The notes: generated by a model from the letters alone, not told the origin. A DNA stretch of 64,000 nucleotides from Pseudomonas sp. MYb118 (GCF_040947875.1 NZ_JBFRXN010000002.1:2232001-2296000); one strand, 5' to 3'; numbered from the stretch's first letter, positions 15,782-24,899 are shown. Numbers and translations: made by a program.

Positions 15782-17584
15782 ATGACCGACTCCAGTCTCT
15801 CCGCAAGCCCTTCGAGCTTGAAAATCTATTTCCGTCTGCTGGGTTACGTTCGGCCCTACATCAGCCTGTTCCTGATCAGCATCGTCGGTTTTCTGATTTT
15901 CGCCTCGACGCAGCCAATGCTCGGCTACATCCTCAAGTACTTCGTCGATGGCCTGTCCAATCCCGAAGCGGTGTTGTTCCCCAGCGTGCCTTACCTGCGC
16001 GACCTGCAACTGCTGCAAGCCGTGCCGTTGCTGATCATCCTGATCGCTGCCTGGCAGGGGCTGGGATCTTATCTGGGCAACTACTTCCTGGCCAAGGTTT
16101 CCCTCGGGCTGGTACATGACTTGCGGGTGCAGTTGTTCAATAACCTTCTGGTGCTGCCTAACCGATACTTCGACAAGCATAACTCGGGTCATCTGATTTC
16201 CCGCATCACCTTTAACGTCACAATGGTGACGGGGGCGGCAACAGATGCGATCAAGGTCGTAATTCGTGAGGGTATGACGGTTATCTTCCTGTTCGCCTCG
16301 TTGTTGTTCATGAACTGGAAGCTGACGCTGGTCATGGTTGCGATCCTGCCGTTGATCGCATTCATGGTGGGTACCGCGAGCAAGAAATTCCGCAAGCAGA
16401 GCAAGAAAATCCAGGCGGCCATGGGTGATGTGACGCACGTGGCGTCGGAAACCATCCAGGGCTATCGCGTGGTGCGCAGCTTCGGCGGCGAGGCCTACGA
16501 AGAAAAGCGTTTCTTCAATGCGAGCCAGGGCAACACCGACAAACAATTGCGCATGACCCGTACCGGCGCCATTTACACGCCATTGCTGCAATTGGTGATC
16601 TACAGCGCCATGGCCGTGCTGATGTTCCTGGTGCTGTTCCTGCGTGGCGATGCCTCTGCCGGTGACATGGTTGCCTACATCACACTGGCGGGCCTGCTGC
16701 CCAAGCCGATCCGCCAGTTGTCCGAAGTCAGCTCGACCATCCAGAAAGGCGTGGCCGGTGCCGAGAGTATCTTCGAGCAGCTGGACGTCGAGCCGGAAGT
16801 CGATACCGGCACCGTCGAGCGCGACGTCGTGAACGGTCGCCTGGACGTACGCAACCTGAGCTTCACTTACCCAGGCACCGACCGCCAGGTACTCGACGAC
16901 ATCAACTTTTCGGTCGAGCCGGGACAAATGGTGGCGCTGGTCGGGCGCTCGGGCAGTGGCAAGTCGACCCTGGCCAACCTGATTCCGCGGTTCTACCACC
17001 ACGACAAGGGCGAAATCCTGATCGACGGCGTCGAAGTCGAGCAATACAAGCTGTTGAACCTGCGCCGGCACATCGCCCAGGTGACGCAGCACGTCACCCT
17101 GTTCAGCGATACCGTGGCCAATAACATTGCCTACGGCGATCTGGCGGGCGCACCCCGTGAAGACATCGAAAAGGCGGCCCGGGATGCCTATGCCATGGAC
17201 TTCATCGCGCAACTGCCCAACGGCCTGGACACCCAGGTCGGTGAGAACGGCGTGCTGCTGTCCGGTGGCCAGCGCCAGCGACTGGCAATCGCCCGGGCGC
17301 TGTTGAAGAACGCGCCGCTGCTGATCCTCGACGAGGCCACCTCGGCCCTCGACACCGAGTCGGAGCGGCACATCCAGGCCGCGCTGGACCAGGTGATGAA
17401 AGGCCGTACCACGCTGGTCATCGCCCACCGCCTGTCGACCATCGAGAAAGCCGATCTGATTCTGGTCATGGATCAGGGGCGGATCGTCGAACGCGGCACG
17501 CACAGCCAGTTGCTGGCACAAAACGGTTACTACGCACGTCTGAACGCCATGGGGCTCGATGCCCCGGCCGAAGACATCGCCTGA
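15782..17584 (+). CDS. msbA: lipid A-core flippase MsbA (ABC exporter)
   Basis: A 600-aa half-transporter that flips lipid A-core from the cytoplasmic to the periplasmic side of the inner membrane. The N-terminal membrane domain (about residues 15-330) has six hydrophobic helices, starting with YISLFLISIVGFLIFASTQP. The ATPase domain shows Walker A GRSGSGKSTL (about residue 387), the Q-loop in AQVTQHVTLFSD, signature LSGGQRQRLAIARA, Walker B LLILDEATSALD and the H-loop IAHRLST. The length matches the family (about 580-600). It is divergent from the ligase and followed by hldE, so the final steps of LPS assembly are grouped here. Confidence 0.96.
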   Translation: MTDSSLSASPSSLKIYFRLLGYVRPYISLFLISIVGFLIFASTQPMLGYILKYFVDGLSNPEAVLFPSVPYLRDLQLLQAVPLLIILIAAWQGLGSYLGNYFLAKVSLGLVHDLRVQLFNNLLVLPNRYFDKHNSGHLISRITFNVTMVTGAATDAIKVVIREGMTVIFLFASLLFMNWKLTLVMVAILPLIAFMVGTASKKFRKQSKKIQAAMGDVTHVASETIQGYRVVRSFGGEAYEEKRFFNASQGNTDKQLRMTRTGAIYTPLLQLVIYSAMAVLMFLVLFLRGDASAGDMVAYITLAGLLPKPIRQLSEVSSTIQKGVAGAESIFEQLDVEPEVDTGTVERDVVNGRLDVRNLSFTYPGTDRQVLDDINFSVEPGQMVALVGRSGSGKSTLANLIPRFYHHDKGEILIDGVEVEQYKLLNLRRHIAQVTQHVTLFSDTVANNIAYGDLAGAPREDIEKAARDAYAMDFIAQLPNGLDTQVGENGVLLSGGQRQRLAIARALLKNAPLLILDEATSALDTESERHIQAALDQVMKGRTTLVIAHRLSTIEKADLILVMDQGRIVERGTHSQLLAQNGYYARLNAMGLDAPAEDIA

Positions 17585-17712
17585 GCCCCTGCGGTCATCC
17601 ATGCCGATGGCCAACAAAGGTCGCAGCCTGAGGTTTTCCGACCTGAACAGGCTGCGATTTCCTGATTTTGCCTGTCACATTCATGCCATGCGCAAGACCC
17701 GCGCCAACCCTG

Positions 17713-17721
17713 TGCTAATAT
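17713..17721 (+). promoter_or_regulatory. candidate extended -10 for hldE
   Basis: TGC-TAATAT is an extended -10 about 35 bases before the hldE start; it resembles the msbA element (TGC-TAAAGT). No convincing -35 is visible. Confidence 0.35.
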
Positions 17722-17755
17722 CCCGCCCTTGTTCATTTTGTATGTGGGATGCTCC

Positions 17756-19177
17756 ATGAAGTTGTCCATGCCGCGATTCGATCAAGCCCCTGTATTGGTG
17801 GTCGGCGATGTCATGCTCGACCGCTACTGGCATGGCGGTACCTCACGGATTTCCCCTGAGGCGCCGGTACCGGTGGTCAAGGTCGAGCAGATCGAAGACC
17901 GCCCGGGCGGTGCCGCCAACGTTGCGCTGAACATTGCCGCGCTCGGTGCGCCGGCCTCGCTGGTCGGCGTCACCGGTGACGACGAAGCAGCCGACAGCCT
18001 GGCCAACAGCCTCAAGGGGGCGGGTGTGCGGGCATTGTTTCAGCGTATTGCGCACCAGCCGACCATCGTCAAGCTGCGGGTCATGAGTCGTCACCAGCAA
18101 CTGCTGCGCATCGACTTCGAAGAGCGCTTCGCCACCGATGCCCTCGCGCTGGGTACGCAGGTCGACGAACTGCTCGACGGCACCAAGGTGCTGGTGCTGT
18201 CCGATTACGGCAAAGGCGCGCTGAAGAATCACCAGGTGCTGATCCAGGCGGCCCGCGCCCGTGGCATTCCGGTGCTTGCCGACCCCAAGGGCAAGGATTT
18301 CTCGATCTACCGGGGCGCGAGCCTGATTACTCCCAACCTCAGCGAGTTCGAAGCGATCGTCGGCGGTTGTGTCGACGAGCATGACCTGGTGAGCAAGGGC
18401 GCGCAGTTGATGCATGACCTCGACCTGGGGGCCTTGCTGGTCACCCGCGGTGAGCACGGCATGACCCTGCTGCGCCCGGACCACCCGGCGCTGCACCTGC
18501 CGGCACGTGCGCGAGAGGTATTCGACGTGACCGGTGCCGGCGATACCGTGATTTCCACCCTGGCCGCTGCAATCGCCGCTGGCGAGGAGTTGCCGCACGC
18601 GGTGGCACTGGCCAACCTGGCCGCCGGCATCGTGGTCGGCAAGCTCGGTACGGCGGCCATCAGCGCCCCGGAACTGCGTCGCGCCATCCAGCGTGAGGAA
18701 GGCTCCGAACGCGGCGTGCTGGGCCTGGAGCAACTACGCCTGGCGGTCGACGATGCGCGTGCGCACAACGAGAGGATCGTCTTTACCAACGGTTGCTTCG
18801 ATATTCTGCATGCCGGTCATGTCACGTACCTGGAACAGGCACGGGCCCAAGGCGATCGTTTGATCGTCGCCGTCAACGACGACGCGTCGGTCAGCCGCCT
18901 GAAGGGGCCTGGCCGCCCGATCAACAGTGTCGACCGGCGCATGGCCGTGCTGGCAGGGCTGGGTGCGGTAGACTGGGTGATCAGCTTTTCCGAAGGCACG
19001 CCCGAGAACCTGCTGCGCGAGGTCAAGCCGGACGTGCTGGTCAAGGGCGGCGATTACGGGATCGACCAGGTGGTTGGCGCGGACATCGTGACGGCCTACG
19101 GGGGAACCGTGAAAGTGCTGGGTCTGGTGGAAAACAGCTCGACGACGGCGATTGTCGAGAAGATTCGCAACCATTGA
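17756..19177 (+). CDS. hldE: bifunctional heptose-7-phosphate kinase / heptose-1-phosphate adenylyltransferase
   Basis: A 473-aa enzyme that makes ADP-D-glycero-beta-D-manno-heptose, the precursor of the LPS inner core. The N-terminal ribokinase-like domain (residues about 1-315) shows LVVGDVMLDRYWHG, GGAANVALNIAALG and the anion-hole motif DVTGAGDTVIST. The C-terminal nucleotidyltransferase domain (about 340-473) shows FTNGCFDILHAGHVTYL and ends with ENSSTTAIVEKI. The length matches E. coli HldE (477 aa). I chose ATG 17756, which gives MKLSMPRFDQAPVLVVGD; an upstream in-frame start at 17729 would add nine residues with no better ribosome site. A hairpin terminator follows. Confidence 0.95.
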   Translation: MKLSMPRFDQAPVLVVGDVMLDRYWHGGTSRISPEAPVPVVKVEQIEDRPGGAANVALNIAALGAPASLVGVTGDDEAADSLANSLKGAGVRALFQRIAHQPTIVKLRVMSRHQQLLRIDFEERFATDALALGTQVDELLDGTKVLVLSDYGKGALKNHQVLIQAARARGIPVLADPKGKDFSIYRGASLITPNLSEFEAIVGGCVDEHDLVSKGAQLMHDLDLGALLVTRGEHGMTLLRPDHPALHLPARAREVFDVTGAGDTVISTLAAAIAAGEELPHAVALANLAAGIVVGKLGTAAISAPELRRAIQREEGSERGVLGLEQLRLAVDDARAHNERIVFTNGCFDILHAGHVTYLEQARAQGDRLIVAVNDDASVSRLKGPGRPINSVDRRMAVLAGLGAVDWVISFSEGTPENLLREVKPDVLVKGGDYGIDQVVGADIVTAYGGTVKVLGLVENSSTTAIVEKIRNH

Positions 19178-19236
19178 ATGTATTTGACGACGCCTGTTTC
19201 ATCCAGGGGGTGAGCGGGTTTTACCGTGAGAACATG

Positions 19237-19264
19237 ACCGCTCCGATAATATCGGGCGGTTTTG
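19237..19264 (+). terminator. Rho-independent terminator after hldE
   Basis: ACCGCTCCGAT-AAT-ATCGGGCGGT forms a ten-pair stem with one bulge and is followed by TTTT. It separates hldE from the accessory genes. Confidence 0.65.
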
Positions 19265-19306
19265 GCACAATACTCTCACCCGCTTTTATCTAGTGGTAAA
19301 AGATTG

Positions 19307-20284
19307 ATGAAAGTAATGCTTCTGGTGATGGACGAACAGCGTGTGATTCTGGATCGTCTGTATGAAATCGTGCAGCAGAACTGCGACGAGTGCATCGTCT
19401 ATCGCCTGAGTAAAAAGCAGCAGATGAACCTGGGGCCGTTTCTCGCTTCAGTCAATTACCAGACTTTCGACCGGGTCGTGATTTTCTCGCGGGTCAAACG
19501 TCTGGTGCCTCAACTCAGAGTCTTGAAGTGCATCCCTGGCCTGATTTTCCTCGAGCATGACGCTTATCAGAACTACATGCCCGAGAGTAAATACCAAAGG
19601 GTTTATTCGCGCCTGTACAGCCGTTTGCCAAGTTCCCGTGCGCTGATTTCCGGCGCGGTGGTGGCGCGGCGGATGAAGTCCGAAAACATTGACGCCGTGT
19701 TCGTTTCAAAGGGATATGACGAACAGATGCTGCACAATACCGGCGGTGTGCGGGATATTCCGGCGGGCTTTCTGGGCAGCCTGAAAAGTACCGAGTACTC
19801 GCAGCGCAAGGCATTGCTTGAAGCTCTCGCACAACGCACCGGCATGTTGGTGACACGCACCAAGTCGGGCACCGAATACCTGGAAATGCTCAATCGCATC
19901 AAGATCTTCGTCAGTGCCGATATCGGCATGAATGAGTTCATGATCAAGAACTTTGAAGCAATGGCGTGTGGCTGTGTGCTGCTGGCCTGGAGCCAAGGCG
20001 AAGAAGATGAGCTTTTGGGTTTTGAGGATATGCACAACACGGTGTTCTACCGCTCCGAAGAGGAAGCCGTGGAAAAACTCCAGTTGCTGCAAAGTGATCC
20101 GGAACTGACGGCGCGTATCGCCAGTAACGGTCAGGCGTTCGCCGAAAGCCAGTACTCCTTTGCCCGTGTCGGGCGTGCGCTCGCTGTCGAGATCCAGCGT
20201 GAAATGCGCCCCTGGCAACCGCCTTCGCTGCTCACTCGCTGGTGGGTCAAGCTGCGGTACGGCATGCAGGTCCCGGAGCAGTGA
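19307..20284 (+). CDS. putative glycosyltransferase (accessory glycan gene)
   Basis: A 325-aa protein. The C-terminal part has the look of a GT-B nucleotide-sugar domain: FVSADIGMNEFMIKNFEAMACGCVLLAW, with the pattern of GT4/GT1-like proteins (E-AMACGC), then a helix ending in QYSFARVGRAL. The N-terminal part includes MLLVMDEQRVILDRLYEIV and ECIVYRLSKKQQMNL, and GLIFLEHDAYQNYMP. The gene appears complete. I chose ATG 19307 (MKVMLLVMDEQ); the longer frame from 19262 runs through the terminator. It is the first of three genes with no counterpart I recall at this place in P. aeruginosa, with slightly lower GC than neighbours. Substrate unknown. Confidence 0.68.
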   Translation: MKVMLLVMDEQRVILDRLYEIVQQNCDECIVYRLSKKQQMNLGPFLASVNYQTFDRVVIFSRVKRLVPQLRVLKCIPGLIFLEHDAYQNYMPESKYQRVYSRLYSRLPSSRALISGAVVARRMKSENIDAVFVSKGYDEQMLHNTGGVRDIPAGFLGSLKSTEYSQRKALLEALAQRTGMLVTRTKSGTEYLEMLNRIKIFVSADIGMNEFMIKNFEAMACGCVLLAWSQGEEDELLGFEDMHNTVFYRSEEEAVEKLQLLQSDPELTARIASNGQAFAESQYSFARVGRALAVEIQREMRPWQPPSLLTRWWVKLRYGMQVPEQ

Positions 20285-20988
20285 CGGGGCCTCGACCACC
20301 ACACACCGAAGAGTGCCTGGCGCTGGATGCGTTGCCCGGCGGTTACCAGTCCATTCCCGACGCTCTGCCGCAGGCTCTGAAAGAATGCCTGCGCAAGGCG
20401 AGGCGAGTGGTGCTGGTCGCCAACAACCCCGCCATCACTCGGGAAGATTTCCAGGCGCTGGACATCGGCGCCGACGACGTCGTCGTCAGCTTCAACAAAT
20501 GCGTCGTGGCGTCGCTGCTGACACCGCAGAGCGTCAATCTGTTCGTCCACGGTTTCAATGCGCCGGATGCGTATTTTTTCGGCCTTCCCTACGGGCCGGG
20601 CGTGCAACGCCTGCTCAATCACGCGGATGCGCGCTGCTTCACCATGCTGGTGGGGTGTACGGGGCAGATGTGCCCATTGCCGCAGGTCGCGCTCTACTGG
20701 GAGCGAATCCCGCTGCCGGCCCTGTGGAACTACCCGGTCGATCGTCCGGACGGCAAGCGTTATGTCGGCCCGACCACCGGCTTCAATGTGCTGGTATTGC
20801 TCGATTGGCTGCGTGGGCAGGCCGATTACAACTTTCAGCTCATGACCCTGGGGTTCTCCAACGAGGCGGGTAAACGCTGGGGCGGGCATGCCTGGGATTA
20901 TGAGCGTGACTGGTTGCAACAGTCCGGCGTGATAACGATACCGCTGCGGCCTCGCCGGTGGTGGCAGAAACTGTTCAATCGTCGATGA
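20281..20988 (+). CDS. sialyltransferase-motif (GT29-like) protein
   Basis: A 235-aa protein with two segments that resemble the sialyl motifs of GT29-type enzymes. Motif L-like: VVLVANNPAITRED, then IGADDVVVSFNKCV (compare the usual VGNS...ID..D.V.RFN). Motif S-like: GPTTGFNVLVLLDWLRG (compare P.TG..ALLLAL). It ends with a His-containing segment GGHAWDYERDWL, where family members often have a catalytic His. These similarities come from reading, not from a search, so this is a candidate only. The GTG start at 20281 overlaps the upstream stop by four bases, implying coupling; an in-frame upstream start at 20242 would overlap the previous gene further. Confidence 0.55.
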   Translation: MTGPRPPHTEECLALDALPGGYQSIPDALPQALKECLRKARRVVLVANNPAITREDFQALDIGADDVVVSFNKCVVASLLTPQSVNLFVHGFNAPDAYFFGLPYGPGVQRLLNHADARCFTMLVGCTGQMCPLPQVALYWERIPLPALWNYPVDRPDGKRYVGPTTGFNVLVLLDWLRGQADYNFQLMTLGFSNEAGKRWGGHAWDYERDWLQQSGVITIPLRPRRWWQKLFNRR

Positions 20989-21045
20989 CGTGCAACCGAT
21001 TGCCGGATGGGCAACGGAAGATCAACTTTCAAGGGGTGCTGTCGA

Positions 21046-21849
21046 GTGTTGAATATTGCGGTGGCTTTTTTTGGTATCCCGAGAAATTCGCAAATCTGCT
21101 TTCCTTCCATTGAAGAAAACGTACTGGCCCGGCTTCCGCGTGACAGTCACGTAAAGTGCTTTTACCACTTGTATGAAATCAACGAAGTGCAGAATTCGCG
21201 CTCGGGCGAACAAGGTGAATTGAAGGCTGACAACTACGAGCCTTTCAAGTCCATGACCGGGCAACTGACGTCCACCGACGGAGTGCTGGAGCGCTGGAAC
21301 TTCGAACAGGTAAAAGCGTTGGGCGATACCTGGGCCGATGATTACGCGTCACTTCGCAACCTGATCTATCAGCTCAATTCGCTGCATACGGTCACGACCA
21401 TGATGGAGTCGTTCAAACCGGACTTCGTCGTGTTCGTCAGGCCGGATATCTGTTTTCACACGGCTCTTCCCACGTATGTGTTCAAGCATGCCGAAAACCG
21501 CCGGCGCAATACCTACATTCCAGACTGGCAATGGTGGGGCGGGCTGAATGATCGTTTTGCCATTTGCGGGCGTGACACTTATGTCGCCTACGGCAAAAGG
21601 ATCGAGCGCATCTTCGAGTTCAGCAAGGTGACGGGAAGAAAGTTGCACTCCGAGCGCCTGCTCAAGTTCGCGCTGCAACAGGCCGGGGCGAAAATTTGCA
21701 CCCTGGACACCCAGGCTTCGCGGGTTCGCATCACCGGGACATTCGCCGAGGAATCGTTTTCTCCCAAGCGTGGCATGGGCAAGCGCGAGAATCGCTACTT
21801 CCACTTCTTCGCCCGGTTGCGCACCTGGATGGACAAGCAGCGAGCCTGA
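21046..21849 (+). CDS. uncharacterised glycan-locus protein with RPD motif
   Basis: A 267-aa protein of no family I can name with confidence. It starts NIAVAFFGIPRNSQICFPSI, and a central stretch reads FKPDFVVFVRPDICFHTALP followed by IPDWQWWGGLNDRFAICG. The pattern of xRPDIxF plus a W-x-GGLNDRF segment recurs in putative glycosyltransferases of polysaccharide loci, so a role in surface glycan synthesis is likely but inferred. GTG 21046 is chosen because AAGGGG lies nine bases upstream; TTG 21049 and an upstream start at 21007 are alternatives. The first 150 bases are visibly AT-richer than the neighbouring backbone, a hint of transfer. Confidence 0.6.
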   Translation: MLNIAVAFFGIPRNSQICFPSIEENVLARLPRDSHVKCFYHLYEINEVQNSRSGEQGELKADNYEPFKSMTGQLTSTDGVLERWNFEQVKALGDTWADDYASLRNLIYQLNSLHTVTTMMESFKPDFVVFVRPDICFHTALPTYVFKHAENRRRNTYIPDWQWWGGLNDRFAICGRDTYVAYGKRIERIFEFSKVTGRKLHSERLLKFALQQAGAKICTLDTQASRVRITGTFAEESFSPKRGMGKRENRYFHFFARLRTWMDKQRA

Positions 21850-21861
21850 CGTCACGCCAGG

Positions 21862-22827
21862 CTATTTGCGCAGGCTCCCGCGCACCAGTCGAACCAGGCC
21901 CAGGGCCTTGACGCTGAGCTTCTTCAGGCCCTGGCGTGGAGGCTTCGGCACTTCCAGCCCCTGTTGAGCCACCCAGTCCTTCCAGCGAATACGTTCCTCG
22001 CTCACGGTCCAGCCGTCCTGGATGGCAAAGCTCTCCGCCAGGTACAACCCTCGGGTACTGGCGGGGATCAGCTTGTCGCGCTTGAGCGTGTACAGCTCGG
22101 CAAGCGGCAGGCCATCCTTGAGGGGCATCAGGTACAGGTCCGGGCGTTTACGGTCCAGGCGGGCCACCAACTGATCGCCCTCCAGGCGCTCGTCGACATG
22201 AAACAGGCTCAGGGACTTGGCTTCCTTGGGGACGTCCAGGCGCAAGTCATAGATCAACTGCAGCGAAGCGGTGGGCAGATGCACATAGGCTTGTGGCCGC
22301 TCGATCAATTGCAGGTTGGCACAGCGTACCGGTCGCGCCGCGCCGGACAGCGGTGTCAGGCGGAACGGCAATGCCTCGCGATAATGCAGGGCAGAGGCGT
22401 AGGGCGCTGGCAGCCAGGTGTCATTGAAGCGGCCGCCGAGCCAGCCTTCCGGGGTTTCCAGCAGGCATTCCTCGGCGATCTCCTGGATCGCCGTGTGCAG
22501 CGGCAGGTTCAGTTCGTGGGCCGGTACGTAACCGGAAATCAGCTTGAGCACCACATCGCCGCGATCCTGCCGCCGCTGGCGCACCAGCACCCAGTAATCA
22601 CGATTCTGCCAATGCAGGGTCAGGCGTACCGAGACCCCGAGGTTGGCCAGCTCCAGGGCAAACCGCTCGCTGTCCGCCACCGTCACCTGGCGACGACGTT
22701 GCAGGGTCTGGGCAAAATTGAGCGGCATGCCGACTTTCTGGTAACTCAGGCCTTCGGGAGTCGCTTCGACGAATAACGGCAGGGTCTTGAAGTTGCTCGG
22801 GTTCTTTCTTATGAGCGTACGCGGCAT
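21862..22827 (-). CDS. conserved Nudix-like protein with a degenerate Nudix box
   Basis: A 321-aa protein conserved at this place in pseudomonads (PA4993-like). In the middle it has a Nudix-type helix: GYVPAHELN, then AIQEIAEECLLE. Compared with G-x5-E-x7-REUxEExGU it has two extra residues, Gln for Arg and Leu for the late Gly, but keeps the E..EE pattern. It may therefore be a Nudix-fold protein of altered or lost activity. The C-terminus is basic (LKKLSVKALGLVRLVRGSLRK). AGGAG precedes the ATG by six bases. It is the last gene of a minus-strand unit behind the FAD oxidoreductase and the aldo/keto reductase. Substrate unknown. Confidence 0.62.
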   Translation of the reverse strand: MPRTLIRKNPSNFKTLPLFVEATPEGLSYQKVGMPLNFAQTLQRRRQVTVADSERFALELANLGVSVRLTLHWQNRDYWVLVRQRRQDRGDVVLKLISGYVPAHELNLPLHTAIQEIAEECLLETPEGWLGGRFNDTWLPAPYASALHYREALPFRLTPLSGAARPVRCANLQLIERPQAYVHLPTASLQLIYDLRLDVPKEAKSLSLFHVDERLEGDQLVARLDRKRPDLYLMPLKDGLPLAELYTLKRDKLIPASTRGLYLAESFAIQDGWTVSEERIRWKDWVAQQGLEVPKPPRQGLKKLSVKALGLVRLVRGSLRK

Positions 22828-22860
22828 GTCGGCTCCTGCATTAAGGCCGCGAGGGCGGCA

Positions 22861-23673
22861 TCAGTGTCTGCCCAGAACCTGGGCAACGGTCGCGACGTTG
22901 TGGGCCAGATGCAGCGGGTTGATGGTCCCGACAATCGCACTGGCCACACCCGGATGTTCAAACAGCAGCTCGAAGCTGGCGCGCACCGGGTCCACACCCG
23001 GGCTCAGGCAGGCGTGGCCGCTGGCGAGGGCTTTCTTGACCAGGATGGCTTTGCCGTGAGCAGCAGCATAGTCAATGACCGCCTTCTCGTGCTGCTCGTT
23101 CAGATTGTAGGTGACCATTGCACAATCGCCTTGCTCCAGCGCCTTGAGCCCGCCGTCGACGGTTTTGCCGGAAAAGCCGAAGCCGCGAATCTTGCCCTCG
23201 GCCTTGAGCGCCGCCAGGGTGGCGTACACCTCGCTGTCGTTGAGAATCGCCAGGTCATTGCCGTCGGAGTGCACCAGCACCAGGTCGATGAAATCCGTTT
23301 CCAGGCGTTGCAGGCTGCGTTCCACCGAGAGCCGCGTATGCGCAGCGCTGAAATCGTGGCGGGACTGACCGTCGGCAAATTCTTCGCCGACCTTGCTGAC
23401 GATCACCCAGTCGTGGCGCTGGCCGCGCAACAGTGGGCCGAGGCGTTCTTCGCTACGGCCATAGGCGGGGGCCGTGTCGATCAGATTGATGCCCAGGTCG
23501 CGCGTCAGCTTGAGCAGGCGGCGTGCGTCGTCATCGTCGGGAATCTGGAAGCCATTGGGGTATTTGACGCCCTGGTCGCGGCCCAGTTTGACCGTGCCCA
23601 GGCCCAGCGGCGAAACCATCAGGCCGGTGCTGCCCAGCGGCCGGTGCAGGTCGTGCAGAGTGGGTACGCTCAT
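22861..23673 (-). CDS. aldo/keto reductase
   Basis: A 270-aa NAD(P)H-dependent aldo/keto reductase with the TIM-barrel family pattern. The start is LGSTGLMVSPLGLGTVKLG; INLIDTAPAYGRSEERLG carries the catalytic Asp and Tyr; VIVSKVGEEF holds the Lys strand; LVLVHSDGND holds the His; and GFGFSGKTVDGG and AIVGTINPLHLAHN form later strands. At 270 aa it is slightly shorter than the typical 300-340. It overlaps the upstream FAD oxidoreductase gene by four bases, so the two are co-translated. By synteny it matches PA4992. The physiological substrate is unknown. Confidence 0.87.
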   Translation of the reverse strand: MSVPTLHDLHRPLGSTGLMVSPLGLGTVKLGRDQGVKYPNGFQIPDDDDARRLLKLTRDLGINLIDTAPAYGRSEERLGPLLRGQRHDWVIVSKVGEEFADGQSRHDFSAAHTRLSVERSLQRLETDFIDLVLVHSDGNDLAILNDSEVYATLAALKAEGKIRGFGFSGKTVDGGLKALEQGDCAMVTYNLNEQHEKAVIDYAAAHGKAILVKKALASGHACLSPGVDPVRASFELLFEHPGVASAIVGTINPLHLAHNVATVAQVLGRH

Positions 23674-24845
23674 GGCAGCAGTTGCTCCCAGGCCGGCACG
23701 CCCATCGGTGGCCTTGGCAGCTCGGGCAGCGGCGCCGGGTGGCCGGGCTGGATGCCGTCGCGTTGCAGGGCGCTGATCACGCGGTCAGCGAAGTCCGGGG
23801 CCAGCGCCAGTTTGGTCGGCCAGCCCACCAGCAGGCGACCCTGCTCGGCGAGGAAGGCATTGTCCGGACGGGTCAGGCCCGATTGCAGCGGCTCGGCACG
23901 ATCCACGCGCAGGGTCGCCCATTGCACGGTGCTCAGGTCAATCCATGGCAGCAACTGCGCGAGTTCTTTCTGCGCGGTGGCGATCTGCTCCGCTGGTTCG
24001 CGGGCGACGCCCTCGGCTTCGGCGATGTCGCCGCCCAGATACCAGACCCATTGACCATCGGCGGCCGGGTGGGTGGTGACGGTGATGCGCGGTTTGGTGC
24101 CGCCGCCCAGGCAATGGGCATATAGCGGTTTGAGGCCGGGGCCCTTGGCGATGATCATGTGCAACGGTCGACGCTGCATGGCCGGCTGGCTCAGGCCCAT
24201 CGCTTCCAGCAACGCGGCGGTGCCGGCGCCGGCACTCATGACGATGCGCTGGGCTCGGATCTCGCGCTCGTCGACCTTGAGGCCGACCAGCACGCCATCC
24301 TCGAGCAGCGGTTCGATATGCTGGCCGGCCAGCAGGCCGTCGCCGCCCAGGTCCGCCAGGCGCTGGATCAGGCTCGGCACGTCGATCACCAGTTCCGCCA
24401 GGCGATAGACTTTGCCCTTGAAGCGTTTGTCTTGCAGGGCGGGTGGCAACTGGTCGCCCTTGACCTGATCGACCCGGCCGCGCACGGCTTTGCTGGCGAA
24501 GAAGCTGGTGAGGTTGCCGGCGAGGGTGCCCGGCGACCAGAGGTAGTGCGCTTCGGACAACAGGCGCACGCCGGACAGGTCCAGCTCGCCGTCGCCAGCC
24601 AGGGCTTCACGCCAGCGGCGCGGCATGTCGGCGATGGCTTCCGAGGCGCCGGTCAGCGCACCGTGCAGCGCGTATTTGGCGCCGCCATGGATGATCCCCT
24701 GGGACTTGACGCTCTGCCCGCCACCGAGGCTGGCGCTTTCCACCAGCACGGTCGAAAAGCCCTGGCGGCGCAGGCGCGCATTCAACCAGAGGCCGGCAAC
24801 GCCAGCGCCGACAATCAGGACGTCGGTGGAAATAACGGATGGCAT
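23670..24845 (-). CDS. FAD-dependent oxidoreductase (DAO family)
   Basis: A 391-aa flavoprotein of the D-amino-acid oxidase/glycine oxidase superfamily. The N-terminus has the Rossmann FAD motif DVLIVGAGVAGLWLNARLRR, followed by the ADP-ribose strand VLVESASLGGGQSVKSQG. The segment QRIVMSAGAGTAALLEAMG is the second FAD-binding stretch, and PTKLALAPDFADRVI lies near the C-terminus. It matches PA4991 by position. It is the first gene of a three-gene minus-strand unit (FAD oxidoreductase, aldo/keto reductase, Nudix-like protein), overlapping the second by ATGA. The substrate is not evident, and no membrane segment is seen. Confidence 0.85.
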   Translation of the reverse strand: MPSVISTDVLIVGAGVAGLWLNARLRRQGFSTVLVESASLGGGQSVKSQGIIHGGAKYALHGALTGASEAIADMPRRWREALAGDGELDLSGVRLLSEAHYLWSPGTLAGNLTSFFASKAVRGRVDQVKGDQLPPALQDKRFKGKVYRLAELVIDVPSLIQRLADLGGDGLLAGQHIEPLLEDGVLVGLKVDEREIRAQRIVMSAGAGTAALLEAMGLSQPAMQRRPLHMIIAKGPGLKPLYAHCLGGGTKPRITVTTHPAADGQWVWYLGGDIAEAEGVAREPAEQIATAQKELAQLLPWIDLSTVQWATLRVDRAEPLQSGLTRPDNAFLAEQGRLLVGWPTKLALAPDFADRVISALQRDGIQPGHPAPLPELPRPPMGVPAWEQLLP

Positions 24846-24899
24846 GCAGCGACCTCAGTGGTTCAAGACGAGGTCGCAGTATACAGAGCTACGGATGAC

